Positions 17,252-27,406 of a DNA stretch of 63,261 nucleotides are shown here, piece by piece. The notes beneath the pieces are model-generated. The model searched no databases. It was not told the origin of the DNA and was given only the letters and a program-made list of their open reading frames with translations. Every line of letters starts with the position of its first letter. Position 1 is the stretch's first letter. This stretch comes from an uncultured Lachnospiraceae bacterium (GTDB taxonomy: Bacteria; Bacillota; Clostridia; Lachnospirales; Lachnospiraceae). The position numbers and the translations under genes are program-made. Where the stretch lies: assembly GCA_910579865.1 (NCBI GenBank), contig CAJTXA010000018.1, positions 1 to 63,261 of the forward strand, given 5' to 3'.

Positions 17252-19318
17252 TTATAAGTTAATTCGTACCAACTGTTCTGTTACATACTCCTCCATATAC
17301 TCCCTTAATTTTCTATTTTCTCCACTCTCCAAAAAAGGGTCCTCTTCTAAAAGCTTCTTAGCCGCCTCAGAAGCTTCTTTTAAAATTTTAGCATCTGTAA
17401 AAATATCCCCCAGCTTAAATTCCATAATTCCACTTTGTCGAACCCCAAAAAAATCTCCTGGTCCCCGAAGTTTTAAATCCTCACTAGCAATAAAAAATCC
17501 ATCATTAGATTGATTTAAAATCTCCAAACGCCGCATCGTATCCTTACTTCCAGAACCCGATACAAAAATACAATAAGACTGTTCCCGTCCACGTCCTACT
17601 CTTCCACGAAGCTGATGGAGCTGTGCTAGTCCAAATCGTTCTGCATTTTCCACCATCATCACAGTAGCATTTGGCACATTAACTCCAACTTCAATTACTG
17701 TAGTCGAAACTAAAACCTGAATCTGATTCGCTGCAAACTCTTCCATAATTCGATTCTTTTCCTTTGCCTTCATTTTTCCATGCAAATATTCCACTCGAAC
17801 CTTAGAAGTCAACTTTTGCTGAAGCAAAGCCGCATATCCTATTACATTCTCTGCCTCAATCTGCTCATTTTCTTCTACCATAGGACAAATGACATAAACT
17901 TGCCTTCCCTTTTCGATTTCTTTCTCCATAAAGGTATATGCCCTTTCCCGATACTTTGTATCCACCACACAATTTTTAATTGGAAGCCGATTTGCTGGAA
18001 GTTCGTCAATCACAGAAATATCTAAGTCACCATATAATATAATTGCTAATGTACGTGGAATCGGTGTAGCTGACATTACTAATACGTGCACGGTTCTATC
18101 CTCTTCTTTTCCACCTTTCCAAGCTAACTCTTCTCTCTGCCGCACCCCAAACCGATGCTGTTCATCTGTAATCACAAGAGCCAATTTATCATAAACTACC
18201 TTTTCTTGAATCAAAGCATGTGTCCCTACTACAATATCCACCTGATGAGAAGCAATTGCCTCATAAGCCACTTTCTTCTCTTTTGCTGTCATTGACCCTG
18301 TAAGCAAAATTACTTTCTTTTGAATCCCATAGCATTGAAACAGTTCAACCATCGATTCATAATGTTGTATTGCAAGCACTTCTGTAGGCACCATAAGCGC
18401 CCCTTGATAACCATGACAAGCTGTTTCCAAAAGAGCTAAAACTGCAATAATCGTTTTTCCAGAACCTACATCTCCTTGTACTAATCGATTCATTGCCTGA
18501 TTGCTCTCCAAATCGGTCTGTATCTCCTGCCACACCTTCTTTTGTGCTTTCGTAAGTGCATAAGGCAAAGAATCAATCAATTTCTTTGTCTCTTGTACAG
18601 GGTACATTACAAAAGAATTTTTTGTTCTTATATTTTCCTCCTTTAACATACAAAGTGCTAAAACAAAAATAAAAAACTCCTCAAATACTACACGTCTACG
18701 AGCAATCTTATATTCCTCTATATTCTTAGGAAAATGAATCTGTTCTAAAGCAAAATTAAATTCTGCCAGCCCATATTCTTTTCGAATTTTTTCAGGTAAA
18801 TATTCCCGATAAATTGGTTTCTCTTCCAAAGCCTGTCTTACTGCCTTTATTACAGCCTTATTCGAAAGTCCAGCCGTAAGCCCATAAATCGGCTGCATCA
18901 CTTGAACCATCTCTTCATACTGTCCAAGTGTATACATTTGCGGATGTTCCATAACCAAACGTCCCTTCTTTTTTCGAACCTTTCCTCGAAATACATAGCG
19001 ACTTCCAACTGGAAGCGTTTTAACCAAAAAAGCCATATTATACCAAATCAAATCCAATACCCCAGATTCATCTCGAATTACAGTTGTAATAACCTGAAGA
19101 TTTCGAACTTCTTTTTTCTCTGGTGTCTTTATCACCATCCCCTCAACTGCACAACTTTTTCCTTCAGAAATCTCTTTTATCTTTACTGGCTCCCTAAAAA
19201 CATCATAATCACGAGGATAATAAATAAGCAAATCTTCTACTGTTTCGATTCCAATTTTACTATATAACTTTGCTGTCTTTGTTCCAATTCCTCTTAAAGA
19301 AGAAATCGATCTTCCCAT
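17252..19318 (-). CDS. recG: ATP-dependent DNA helicase RecG
   Basis: RecG remodels stalled replication forks and Holliday junctions. The 688-residue length is standard. An N-terminal wedge/OB domain (about 1-160) precedes an SF2 motor with Walker A GDVGSGKT, the DEQH box in VITDEQHRFG, motif III VMSATPIPRT and late motifs VEVGVNVPNAT and QLRGRVGRG. A terminator (19395-19418) lies between the upstream DAK2 gene and recG, so recG is probably transcribed separately or by partial read-through. AAAGGAG precedes the ATG. Confidence 0.97.
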   Translation of the reverse strand: MGRSISSLRGIGTKTAKLYSKIGIETVEDLLIYYPRDYDVFREPVKIKEISEGKSCAVEGMVIKTPEKKEVRNLQVITTVIRDESGVLDLIWYNMAFLVKTLPVGSRYVFRGKVRKKKGRLVMEHPQMYTLGQYEEMVQVMQPIYGLTAGLSNKAVIKAVRQALEEKPIYREYLPEKIRKEYGLAEFNFALEQIHFPKNIEEYKIARRRVVFEEFFIFVLALCMLKEENIRTKNSFVMYPVQETKKLIDSLPYALTKAQKKVWQEIQTDLESNQAMNRLVQGDVGSGKTIIAVLALLETACHGYQGALMVPTEVLAIQHYESMVELFQCYGIQKKVILLTGSMTAKEKKVAYEAIASHQVDIVVGTHALIQEKVVYDKLALVITDEQHRFGVRQREELAWKGGKEEDRTVHVLVMSATPIPRTLAIILYGDLDISVIDELPANRLPIKNCVVDTKYRERAYTFMEKEIEKGRQVYVICPMVEENEQIEAENVIGYAALLQQKLTSKVRVEYLHGKMKAKEKNRIMEEFAANQIQVLVSTTVIEVGVNVPNATVMMVENAERFGLAQLHQLRGRVGRGREQSYCIFVSGSGSKDTMRRLEILNQSNDGFFIASEDLKLRGPGDFFGVRQSGIMEFKLGDIFTDAKILKEASEAAKKLLEEDPFLESGENRKLREYMEEYVTEQLVRINL

Positions 19319-19394
19319 TTCTCTCTCCTTTTCCTAAAAATATAAATAATCGCATCATTGCAACATTCTAAAAGTGACAATCTTACTCCAAAAG

Positions 19395-19418
19395 AAAAAA
19401 GGCAGCTTTCTTGCTGCC
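19395..19418 (-). terminator. intrinsic terminator after Asp23-DAK2 pair
   Basis: GGCAGC-AAGAAA-GCTGCC stem (arms 19401-19406 and 19413-19418) followed on the minus strand by TTTTTTCTTTT. Confidence 0.9.
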
Positions 19419-19435
19419 CAATTTTCTTTCTCCAT

Positions 19436-21121
19436 TTACTCCACGGATATAATATAATAATAAATAGGCTGTCCTCCATTCTGAAGCTCCACATCACACT
19501 GCGGATAAGCGGCCTCTACTTTCTTGGCAAGCTTCCCAGCAACCTCTTCTGTAACCTCTGCCCCATAATAAATACTAATCAGTTCCGCATCCTCCCCCAT
19601 CATAGCTCCAACCATTTCTAAAGCGACCGTTTCTACATTCTGCCCAACGGAAAGAATCGTATGATCTCCAATTCCCATAATATCATTTTCTTTAATTTCT
19701 TTTTCATCAATCACTGTATTTCGAACTGCATACGTAATCTGTCCAGTCTTTACTCGCTTCATTTCTTCTGTCATAGATTCCAAATTCTCTTCTGGGGTTC
19801 GATCCGCCATATAATGGATAACAGCAGTAATTCCCTGTGGTACAGTTTTAGAAGGAACCACTAAAATCTTTTTATCCTCCACTAGATAAGTCGCCTGCTG
19901 TGCAGCAAGAATAATATTTGAATTATTTGGAAGAATAAATACAGTATCTGCATTTACTTTCGCAATTGCCTCTAACATATCCTCTGTACTTGGATTCATT
20001 GTTTGTCCACCAGGAATCAGATAATCTACGCCCAGTCCCATAAAAATCTCATCTAATCCCTCTCCAACTGACACAGCAATAAAACCAACTGCTTTTCTAG
20101 GTGCTGTTTTTGTCACATTGATTTCATTCTTTCCTTCTTTTGCCTTTGTCTGTGCATCCTTAATCAGCTTTTCTTGATGTTCTTCTCTCATATTATCAAT
20201 TTTCATCTTACTTAAAGCACCATAAGTCAATGCCTTCTCAATCGCCTGCCCTGGATGATTTGTATGCACATGAACCTTTACTACTTCATCATCAGAAACT
20301 ACAACTACACAATCTCCAATCGAACTAAAAAACTTCTTTAATTCTTTTTCATTCTCTAGTGTAAACTCTTTTTCTGCTAGAATAATAAACTCCGTACAAT
20401 ATCCAAATGTAATCTCTGTCTCTTCTGACTGCTGAATCCGAACCTCATGTTCTGCACTCTTTTCTTTTTGTTTTTCTTCTTCTAACGAAAAATCCAGCTC
20501 TTTTCCCAAGAATGCATCCATCATTCCCTTTAGAACCTGCATCAGTCCTTGTCCGCCAGAATCCACTACTCCAGCCTGTTTTAACACAGGAAGCATATCT
20601 GGTGTTCTTTCTAATACAGCATCTCCATTTTCCAAGATTTGCGCCATAAACTCCGCCAAATCTGGTGTTGTTTCTGCAATCTCTTCTGCTTTATCCGAAA
20701 TTCCTTTTGCTACTGTCAGTATGGTTCCTTCTTTCGGTTTCATTACTGCCTTATAAGCTGTTTCTGTTGCTTTCGTTAAAGCCTCTGATAAAAGAACTGC
20801 ATCAAGCGTTTCTTCTTGTGTTTTAATTACTTTTGTAAATCCCCTAAATAACTGAGAGAGAATGACTCCTGAATTTCCTCTAGCTCCTCTTAATGATCCA
20901 GAAGAAATCGCTTTTGCCAATGTTTCAAATGTTACTGTCTCCAAAGCCTCTACTTCTCTGGCAGCAGCCATAATTGTCAAAGTCATATTTGTACCAGTAT
21001 CTCCATCTGGTACAGGAAAAACATTCAGTTCATTAATCCATTCTTTTTTCGCTTCCAGATTCTTAGCACCTGCCAGAAACATTTTCTGGAGCATTTTTGC
21101 ATCTATCGTAGTAACTGACAC
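19436..21121 (-). CDS. DAK2 domain kinase (YloV / FakA-like)
   Basis: A 561-residue protein with an N-terminal DhaL/DAK2 nucleotide-binding domain (about 1-200; FPVPDGDTGTNMTLT and SLRGARGNSGVILSQ bind Mg-ATP), a middle domain with a KVHVHTNHPG segment, and a C-terminal domain related to DegV-fold lipid-binding partners. Known family members phosphorylate fatty acids held by FakB/DegV proteins, feeding exogenous fatty acids into phospholipid synthesis; no DegV gene is in this window. It follows the Asp23 gene by 22 bp, matching the conserved yloU-yloV order. Confidence 0.93.
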   Translation of the reverse strand: MSVTTIDAKMLQKMFLAGAKNLEAKKEWINELNVFPVPDGDTGTNMTLTIMAAAREVEALETVTFETLAKAISSGSLRGARGNSGVILSQLFRGFTKVIKTQEETLDAVLLSEALTKATETAYKAVMKPKEGTILTVAKGISDKAEEIAETTPDLAEFMAQILENGDAVLERTPDMLPVLKQAGVVDSGGQGLMQVLKGMMDAFLGKELDFSLEEEKQKEKSAEHEVRIQQSEETEITFGYCTEFIILAEKEFTLENEKELKKFFSSIGDCVVVVSDDEVVKVHVHTNHPGQAIEKALTYGALSKMKIDNMREEHQEKLIKDAQTKAKEGKNEINVTKTAPRKAVGFIAVSVGEGLDEIFMGLGVDYLIPGGQTMNPSTEDMLEAIAKVNADTVFILPNNSNIILAAQQATYLVEDKKILVVPSKTVPQGITAVIHYMADRTPEENLESMTEEMKRVKTGQITYAVRNTVIDEKEIKENDIMGIGDHTILSVGQNVETVALEMVGAMMGEDAELISIYYGAEVTEEVAGKLAKKVEAAYPQCDVELQNGGQPIYYYIISVE

Positions 21122-21143
21122 AATAAGTTCCTCCTATATTCAC

Positions 21144-21500
21144 CTAATCAATGACACGGACACCTTCCACAAAAATATTAATTTTTTCTACTTCCATTCC
21201 GGTGAATTCTTCTACTTTATATTTTACATTATGAATCAAATTATCCGCAACGGCAGATATGCTCACACCATACACTACAATTACATGAAAATCAATTAAA
21301 ATCTTATTCTCCTGTAAAGTAACTGTAATTCCCTGTGTCAAATTATCCCCCATCAGCAGCCTGACAAAACCATCTTTCATACTGACAGAAGCCATTCCAA
21401 CAATACCAAAACATTCTACTGCCAATGTTCCGGCATATTTAGCAATAACACCCAAATCAATGGTAATTTCTCCAAGTTGAGTGCTCATACGACCTTTCAT
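21144..21500 (-). CDS. Asp23/Gls24 family envelope stress protein (YloU-like)
   Basis: About 118 residues forming one Asp23 domain (GEITIDLGVIAKYAGTLAVECFGIVGMA, then IDFHVIVVYGVSISAVADNL). Members are small envelope-associated proteins; YloU homologues are encoded next to the DAK2 kinase, as here. A longer frame starts at GTG 21533, but GGAGG lies 7 bases before the ATG at 21498-21500, so that start is chosen. A TATAAT box is at 21546-21551 on the minus strand (weak -35), giving a short untranslated leader. Confidence 0.92.
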   Translation of the reverse strand: MKGRMSTQLGEITIDLGVIAKYAGTLAVECFGIVGMASVSMKDGFVRLLMGDNLTQGITVTLQENKILIDFHVIVVYGVSISAVADNLIHNVKYKVEEFTGMEVEKINIFVEGVRVID

Positions 21501-21644
21501 ACGAATACCTCCAATTCCTGATACTTGTATCACTATTCTGTTTTCATTATAACCGCTTTTTGCGAAAAAAGAAACAATATTTTATTATTTCTTCTTATTT
21601 TGCAAAACAGTGGAACTTTCTTTGGTACTCCAAAAAAGATTATC

Positions 21645-23984
21645 CTATAATTCTTTAAAATATCGCATTGTGGTTTGAAGTTCTTCCACAATTTCTCCAT
21701 TGTTATTTTCAATCATTCGATACCGTGCTTCCAACTCTTTTAATTTCTTTTGTTTATCTCGGTTATATCGGAAAAAAGCTTCTTCAAAGATTGGCTGCTG
21801 TACGACTTTCTCTCGAATCTCCCGTACAAATGGACACCAAGTAGCAAGCATTTCTCTTGCTACTTTATTTAAGCGTACCGAGCCTTGTGCCTCACTTTTA
21901 ATCCAAGCAAGATAATCCATCGCAAATATTTCTCTTGTATTTCCTTTTCCTTTTTGAATTTGTACTTTTAATTTCTCTTTTCGATCCTCTGATAAATTTC
22001 GATTTTTCTTATAAAATTGAACATAGTCACAATATTCCGAAGTCAAAGATTTTTCTGTAATATCATTCCATGCCATTCCTTGTACTGTTCGGCAAAGTTC
22101 CCAACGGAACCGTGCGACTACTTTTATCATATCCTCACTTAAATCACTCTCTGCAAAAATTGGAAACAATACTCGGCCACTTGATCTTCTTTTCTTCCCT
22201 GCAATTTCTTGCCACATTACAATATTAGAACCATAAGTCGGCAAAAGAATCATATTTGGGAAAATCTCTACCATAATACTTTCCCGATCAATCTTTTTTT
22301 CTCGATTTTCATATAAAATTTCACGATAAAAAGCAGAATAATCAATTTGAATAATCTCTGTAATCCATTGATTAATTTTTTGTGCTGTTACCATTGCTGC
22401 CTCTAAATGTCCCATAAATTGATCTTTATAAAGAACAGGAACAAAACTACTAATCTGCCCACTAACTAAGCGATTATTATAACGGAACATATTTTTAATC
22501 TCATAGGATAATTTTGCATCTTGATCCACTTCTAATTTCTTTAATTCTGCCTCTGTAATTTCACCAGATTTCTTTCTATCACGCAAAGCTTCTCCATACT
22601 CTAAATCAAACTCACTTTTTGAAGGTTCCTCCTTTCCTTCATAGATTCGGCAAAGCCATTCTTTTATCGTATAAACAGAGCAAGGCTTACTTTCTCCAAA
22701 TGAAAGATCCAAATGATATAACTCCAAAAGTTGCTCTTTCTCTAGCAATCTTTCATCCATATAGCCAAAATTTAAAAATAGATCCACAATCTTTGGAACA
22801 GCGGAATCTTGATATGCTTTTCGAAAGATTAACTCATAAACTACATAAAAATGCTCTGCAATATTTCTTCGTATCTTACGGGCACCATCTGCTGTATCTC
22901 CCTTATCCTTTAACATTAAAAAAGCATCCATCATTCCTTTAAAGTCCTCTGCTTTTTCGGTATCATAAGCAGCATACTGCAATAGCTTATCAAATGAATT
23001 TGACAATTCTTCTGTCATTTTATCCAGATCGACCGCTGCATATTTTACAGCAGATTCTACACTTAATATACCTTCTGAACTATGCTCTGCTTTTGAAAGA
23101 AGCTCTCTTATTTGTAACATAGCTGCTTCTTTTCCACCCATCTTAGTTCCTGTTTTCGCTTGAATTGCCCGTTCGGTTTCTGTCAATTTTTCAAAAACCA
23201 TATCCAGTAAAGAAAGAAATGGCTGTGTTGGAATTCCTGTTTTTACAGAATTTATTCCTAGTCGTACCACTTGTTTATAAAGACATTCTTCCTTTTTCTC
23301 TGAAAATAACTGCTCTGTAATTTTCACACAATATTCTGATAAATCAACGCAAATTTCCGTGGTATCTTTTACTAACATGGTAAGTTCTTTTATATGGTAA
23401 TTACAAACATAAGCACTATAAGAATAAAATTCTTCCTGTATATAAAGCGGAATAGAAATGGTTTCGATATAATACATCTTTTCTGCTTCATCCGCTTTAT
23501 CTACGGCTGGAAATTCTTCTAATTCTTCTAATCCAGTCGGTGTTCCTTTCTTCTCTCCAACCTGATTTCTCAATTTTTCTAGATCTTTTTGTGCCTGCTT
23601 TGCAATACTATATAACAGAGTAGCTTCCTTTCTTAACGCCTGCTCTATCTTATACACTTCATCTAAATAACGAAGCATACCAAGTACAATTGTTCCTCTC
23701 TGTTTTGGTTTTTCTTCCAATATTGCTTCCAATTCTTCTACATTTTTTGACCCTATCGTAAACAATGCAGTATCTTCAATTGCATATGCATTCATCTGGT
23801 AATACCCCATTCCCAAATCTCCTGCTCCTATCAAATCCCCCTCTCGCAGTAACAACTTAATTCCGCTGTTATAAACCAATACGGCACCTTTTAATACAAT
23901 AGAAAAGCTATCTGCTTCCTTATCTTGGGCATAGATAATGGTACCCTTTGGAATACGATTGACTCCGTTTATATTAAGCTGCAT
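21645..23984 (-). CDS. large cyclic nucleotide-binding-domain protein of unknown function
   Basis: 779 residues. The first 110 or so fit a Crp-type cNMP-binding beta-roll (GTIIYAQDKEADSFSIVLKGAV, then LREGDLIGAGDLGM). The rest is long, mostly helical and charged, with no HTH, kinase, cyclase or transporter motif that I recognise, so it is not a Crp-family regulator. No signal peptide or membrane span is evident. It begins 14 bp after the thrS stop, with GGGAGGG before the ATG, so it is almost certainly read from the thrS T-box transcript. Similar lone proteins occur in Lachnospiraceae, to my recollection without known function. Confidence 0.75.
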   Translation of the reverse strand: MQLNINGVNRIPKGTIIYAQDKEADSFSIVLKGAVLVYNSGIKLLLREGDLIGAGDLGMGYYQMNAYAIEDTALFTIGSKNVEELEAILEEKPKQRGTIVLGMLRYLDEVYKIEQALRKEATLLYSIAKQAQKDLEKLRNQVGEKKGTPTGLEELEEFPAVDKADEAEKMYYIETISIPLYIQEEFYSYSAYVCNYHIKELTMLVKDTTEICVDLSEYCVKITEQLFSEKKEECLYKQVVRLGINSVKTGIPTQPFLSLLDMVFEKLTETERAIQAKTGTKMGGKEAAMLQIRELLSKAEHSSEGILSVESAVKYAAVDLDKMTEELSNSFDKLLQYAAYDTEKAEDFKGMMDAFLMLKDKGDTADGARKIRRNIAEHFYVVYELIFRKAYQDSAVPKIVDLFLNFGYMDERLLEKEQLLELYHLDLSFGESKPCSVYTIKEWLCRIYEGKEEPSKSEFDLEYGEALRDRKKSGEITEAELKKLEVDQDAKLSYEIKNMFRYNNRLVSGQISSFVPVLYKDQFMGHLEAAMVTAQKINQWITEIIQIDYSAFYREILYENREKKIDRESIMVEIFPNMILLPTYGSNIVMWQEIAGKKRRSSGRVLFPIFAESDLSEDMIKVVARFRWELCRTVQGMAWNDITEKSLTSEYCDYVQFYKKNRNLSEDRKEKLKVQIQKGKGNTREIFAMDYLAWIKSEAQGSVRLNKVAREMLATWCPFVREIREKVVQQPIFEEAFFRYNRDKQKKLKELEARYRMIENNNGEIVEELQTTMRYFKEL

Positions 23985-23998
23985 AGAACCCTCCCTAC

Positions 23999-25960
23999 TT
24001 ATTTTTCATCCTGAATGGTTATATTACGAATCTCTTTTGTACGAATCTCTTGGCATACTGATTGAATAAATGCCAAAAGAGATTTTTGTCCTTCATCTCC
24101 ACAAAAACGACTTCTAACAGAAACTACGTTTTCTTCCTCTTCTTTTTGTCCAACAATTAACATATAAGGCAATCGATCCAATCTTGCTTCACGAATCTTA
24201 AATCCAATTTTTTCACTTCTTTGATCGATTGTTGCATCAATTCCATTTTGCTTTAGCTCTTTTAATACCTGTTCTGCATAGGTATGATATTTTTCAGAAA
24301 TTGGCAGTACCCGTACTTGTTCTGGACACAGCCAGGTTGGGAAATTCCCTTCATACTTTTCAATTAAAGAAGCTAACATTCTTTCATAACATCCCATAGA
24401 AGTTCTATGAATAATATAAGGACGCTGTTTTTCTCCATTTGGATCAATATAGTACATATCAAATTGTTCCGCAATTGCACAATCTAATTGAATCGTAATC
24501 GCTGTATCTTCCTTTCCATATACATTCTTCATCTGAAAATCTACTTTAGGCCCGTAAAAAGCAGCCTCTCCCTCTGCCTCATAAAATGGTAACTGATTTT
24601 CTATTAAAATATTTCGCAAAATATTCTGTGTCTTTTCCCAGTATTCCTGATCTCCTAAATACTTTTCCTTATTTGTTGGATCCCATTTTGAAAGACGATA
24701 TGTTACTTCTCTATCAATTCCTAACGTTTTTAAGCAATAAAGTGCCAACTCTAAACATCCTTTTAATTCTTCTTCTACCTGATCTGGTCGAATAATCAGA
24801 TGTCCTTCTGAAATTGTAAATTGACGAACTCGTGTCAGCCCATGCATCTCTCCTGAATCCTCATTACGGAATAAAGTAGAAGTTTCACTATAGCGGCAAG
24901 GCAAATCTCGATAAGACTTCTGGCTTGCTTTATAAATATAATATTGGAATGGACAAGTCATTGGACGAAGTGCTAACACCTCTTTCTCCTTTTCTTCTTC
25001 CCCTAATACAAACATTCCTTCCTTATAGTGATCCCAATGACCAGAGATTTTATAAAGATCACTCTTCGCTAAAAATGGGGTTTTGGTTCTCATATAACCC
25101 CAGTTATAGTCTTCTTCATCTTCAATCCATCTTTGTAACTTTTGGATAATCTTTGCCCCTTTTGGCATCAATAATGGAAGCCCCTGTCCAATCACATCCA
25201 CTGTCGTAAACAGTTCCATTTCTCTTCCTAATTTATTGTGATCTCGCTTTTTTATATTCTCCAAATATTCCAGATGTGCTGCTAATTCTTCTTTTTTTTG
25301 GAAAGCAGTTCCATAAATTCTTGCAAGCATTTTATTTTTTTCACTGCCTCTCCAATAGGCACCAGAAGACGAGATTAATTTAAACGCTTTGATTGATTTT
25401 GTATTCATCAAATGAGGTCCTGCACAAAGATCTACAAAATCTCCCTGCCGATAAAAAGAAATCACAGCATCTTCTTTTAAGTCCTGAATTAATTCTACTT
25501 TATAAGGTTCCCCTTTTTCTTCCATATAGCGAATCGCTTCCTCTCTTGGAAGTGTAAATTTCTCTAATTTCTTTCCCTCTTTTATAATTTTTTTCATCTC
25601 TGCTTCTAGCCGATCTAAATCTTCTCTAGAAAATGGAGCATGATCAAAATCATAATAAAATCCTGTATCAATGGAAGGCCCTATCGCTAACTTAGCTTCT
25701 GGAAATACTCTTTTTACTGCTTCTGCCAAAATATGTGATGTAGTATGCCGATAAGCGGCTAAACCTTCTTTATCATTTGGTGTTAGAATGTTTAAATTAC
25801 AGTCTTTTTCTACTATAGTTCTTAAATCTACCACTTCTCCATCTATTTCACCAGCACATGCCATTCTAGCCAATCCTTCACTAATATCCAATGCTATCTC
25901 ATATACACTCTTTGCCTCTGCAAATTCTTTTACTGATCCATCCTTTAATACTACTTTCAT
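23999..25960 (-). CDS. thrS: threonine--tRNA ligase
   Basis: Class II synthetase of 653 residues with all the usual modules: TGS domain (1-62), the editing/second-additional domain (HTTSHILAEAVKRVFP and the CAGPHL segment), catalytic domain with zinc ligand Cys in RPMTCPFQYY, motif 2 FRNEDSGEMHGLTRVRQF, motif 3 region, and C-terminal anticodon-binding domain (CPEQVRVLPISEKYH onwards). Controlled by the threonine T-box upstream. The cNMP-domain gene follows after 14 bp. Confidence 0.98.
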   Translation of the reverse strand: MKVVLKDGSVKEFAEAKSVYEIALDISEGLARMACAGEIDGEVVDLRTIVEKDCNLNILTPNDKEGLAAYRHTTSHILAEAVKRVFPEAKLAIGPSIDTGFYYDFDHAPFSREDLDRLEAEMKKIIKEGKKLEKFTLPREEAIRYMEEKGEPYKVELIQDLKEDAVISFYRQGDFVDLCAGPHLMNTKSIKAFKLISSSGAYWRGSEKNKMLARIYGTAFQKKEELAAHLEYLENIKKRDHNKLGREMELFTTVDVIGQGLPLLMPKGAKIIQKLQRWIEDEEDYNWGYMRTKTPFLAKSDLYKISGHWDHYKEGMFVLGEEEKEKEVLALRPMTCPFQYYIYKASQKSYRDLPCRYSETSTLFRNEDSGEMHGLTRVRQFTISEGHLIIRPDQVEEELKGCLELALYCLKTLGIDREVTYRLSKWDPTNKEKYLGDQEYWEKTQNILRNILIENQLPFYEAEGEAAFYGPKVDFQMKNVYGKEDTAITIQLDCAIAEQFDMYYIDPNGEKQRPYIIHRTSMGCYERMLASLIEKYEGNFPTWLCPEQVRVLPISEKYHTYAEQVLKELKQNGIDATIDQRSEKIGFKIREARLDRLPYMLIVGQKEEEENVVSVRSRFCGDEGQKSLLAFIQSVCQEIRTKEIRNITIQDEK

Positions 25961-26021
25961 TTTATTCTTCCTTTCTTTTTTTCTACTCTAAAATCTAGTA
26001 CTTTAGAACTTATTTTTACCT

Positions 26022-26303
26022 GCAAAATAAAAAATCCCCTGTGCCATAGGAAAATCTATGGGACAAGGGACGAAAAATTCGCGGTTCCACCCAAGTTACA
26101 GCAACAAATCTCGTCATTGTTTCTGTCTCTTTTCTTGATTATAACGGAATCACCGAACCGGATTAGGGTCACTCCAAGTTAGTATTCAAATAGTTCCTAC
26201 TAAGGCATTTCCAGCAAACCGCCTCTCTCTGAAAGATTTCCTATTCTACTCCTCTTATCATCGTGTTACCTATATTTAAAATCAAAAATAAAAAACTCTT
26301 CTA
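26022..26303 (-). promoter_or_regulatory. T-box leader of thrS (ACU specifier)
   Basis: Minus-strand leader with T-box core GGTGGAACCGCG (26080-26091), a terminator stem built on CCCTTGTCCCATAG/CTATGGCACAGGGG (26036-26070) followed by ATTTTTTATTTT, and a stem I region where ACT followed by A (codon at 26181-26183) precedes TTGGAG. ACU is a threonine codon, which fits thrS. Confidence 0.93.
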
Positions 26304-26309
26304 TCTGCG

Positions 26310-26338
26310 ATTATAAACAGTTCGAATTTTTTTGTCAA
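26310..26338 (-). promoter_or_regulatory. promoter of thrS
   Basis: Perfect consensus on the minus strand: TTGACA (26333-26338), 17 bp, TATAAT (26310-26315). Confidence 0.9.
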
Positions 26339-26375
26339 TATCCAATTTAGAATTCTTTCTAATCCAATTTCTAGC

Positions 26376-27338
26376 TTAATCCTTTATCTTTAATTTCAAA
26401 TCCATCTGTGTTGCAAGATCACAAAATTTCAAGTGCTTTAACAAAATATCAATTAACATAATTGTATCTTCCATATTTTCCTCATATTCCTGTCCTATCC
26501 CTGCAGAATCGATGGAATATTTCATATAAATCTGTTTTATTTCCACCTCTCTTAAATCAGGAAACTTTGATAGATCCTCTATAACAGACTCTAATTCTTC
26601 CAATCCAACTTGAAATTTTCCAATTTCTTCTTTTGTTGTCCCCAATCCCACTTGAAAAACTAGTTTGCTTCTACTATCTATTAATATAGAAAAAGAAATA
26701 TTGGTATATCCTTTTAAATCATTCCAAGTTAAATTGCGATTGCTTTCCTCTTTTAGCAGATTTCTAATCAATCCTTCCATCGTACTACTTTTAAATAAAA
26801 CAATTTGATCTTTATTAAAGTCTGTTACTTTCGTATCTTGTTCTATTAAATTCTCACTGCTTTGCATTGTGTGATCTGGCACAGACAGTTGATAGCGATG
26901 TTCCACAGTAGGGAAATCCCCTATTGCAGTTCCATTCGCATTAAAATAATAAACCATATCTTGAATTGTCACTTTTCCTGTTTGCATTTTCCCAAAATTG
27001 TCACCAACAACAGGATTAAAATAATAGACCTGTCCATCTATCTCAAGTACTCCTGTTTTCATTTTTCCACTTTCATCAGAAAAATACCAAGAGCCTTGAT
27101 CCCAAATCCATCCTGTCTGCATATATCCTTTTGTATTAAAATAGTACCAGTTTTTATCTATATCCTGAAACCATCCATTTTTTTGATAACTTCCATCTGC
27201 ATTTTGATACCACCATCCAGTTGTATCTTCTCTCCATCCTATTCCTGCTGCTAAAACAGAATGAAGAGCTGTTTTTGTTAGTATCATTGTAACTACTAAA
27301 ATAATACTAACTGCTTTTTTATAAAACTTTCCTTTCAC
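26376..27338 (-). CDS. secreted protein with cell-wall/choline-binding-type repeats (LRR-less paralogue)
   Basis: 320 residues: signal peptide (about 1-30), then a block of aromatic CW-type repeats (GWWYQNADGSYQKNGWF, NWYYFNTKGYMQTGWI, SWYFSDESGKMKTGV, VYYFNPV) to about residue 140, then a unique domain. Repeat block and unique domain match the first half of the neighbouring 765-residue protein, but this one stops where the leucine-rich repeats begin there, so it is either a compact paralogue or one that lost its LRR part. The start codon is GTG (27336-27338); AAAGGAG lies 11 bases upstream, a little far. Likely surface-attached through the repeats. Function unknown. Confidence 0.8.
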   Translation of the reverse strand: MKGKFYKKAVSIILVVTMILTKTALHSVLAAGIGWREDTTGWWYQNADGSYQKNGWFQDIDKNWYYFNTKGYMQTGWIWDQGSWYFSDESGKMKTGVLEIDGQVYYFNPVVGDNFGKMQTGKVTIQDMVYYFNANGTAIGDFPTVEHRYQLSVPDHTMQSSENLIEQDTKVTDFNKDQIVLFKSSTMEGLIRNLLKEESNRNLTWNDLKGYTNISFSILIDSRSKLVFQVGLGTTKEEIGKFQVGLEELESVIEDLSKFPDLREVEIKQIYMKYSIDSAGIGQEYEENMEDTIMLIDILLKHLKFCDLATQMDLKLKIKD

Positions 27339-27377
27339 GCTTTTCTTTACTCCTTTCCTATTTTTCCCTCTAAAACC

Positions 27378-27406
27378 ATTATAACATTCTAAAATAAGAA
27401 AGGAAA
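27378..27406 (-). promoter_or_regulatory. promoter of 320-residue repeat protein gene
   Basis: Extended -10 TGtTATAAT (TATAAT at 27378-27383, minus strand) with a weak -35 TTTCCT (27401-27406) at 17 bp. Confidence 0.6.
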
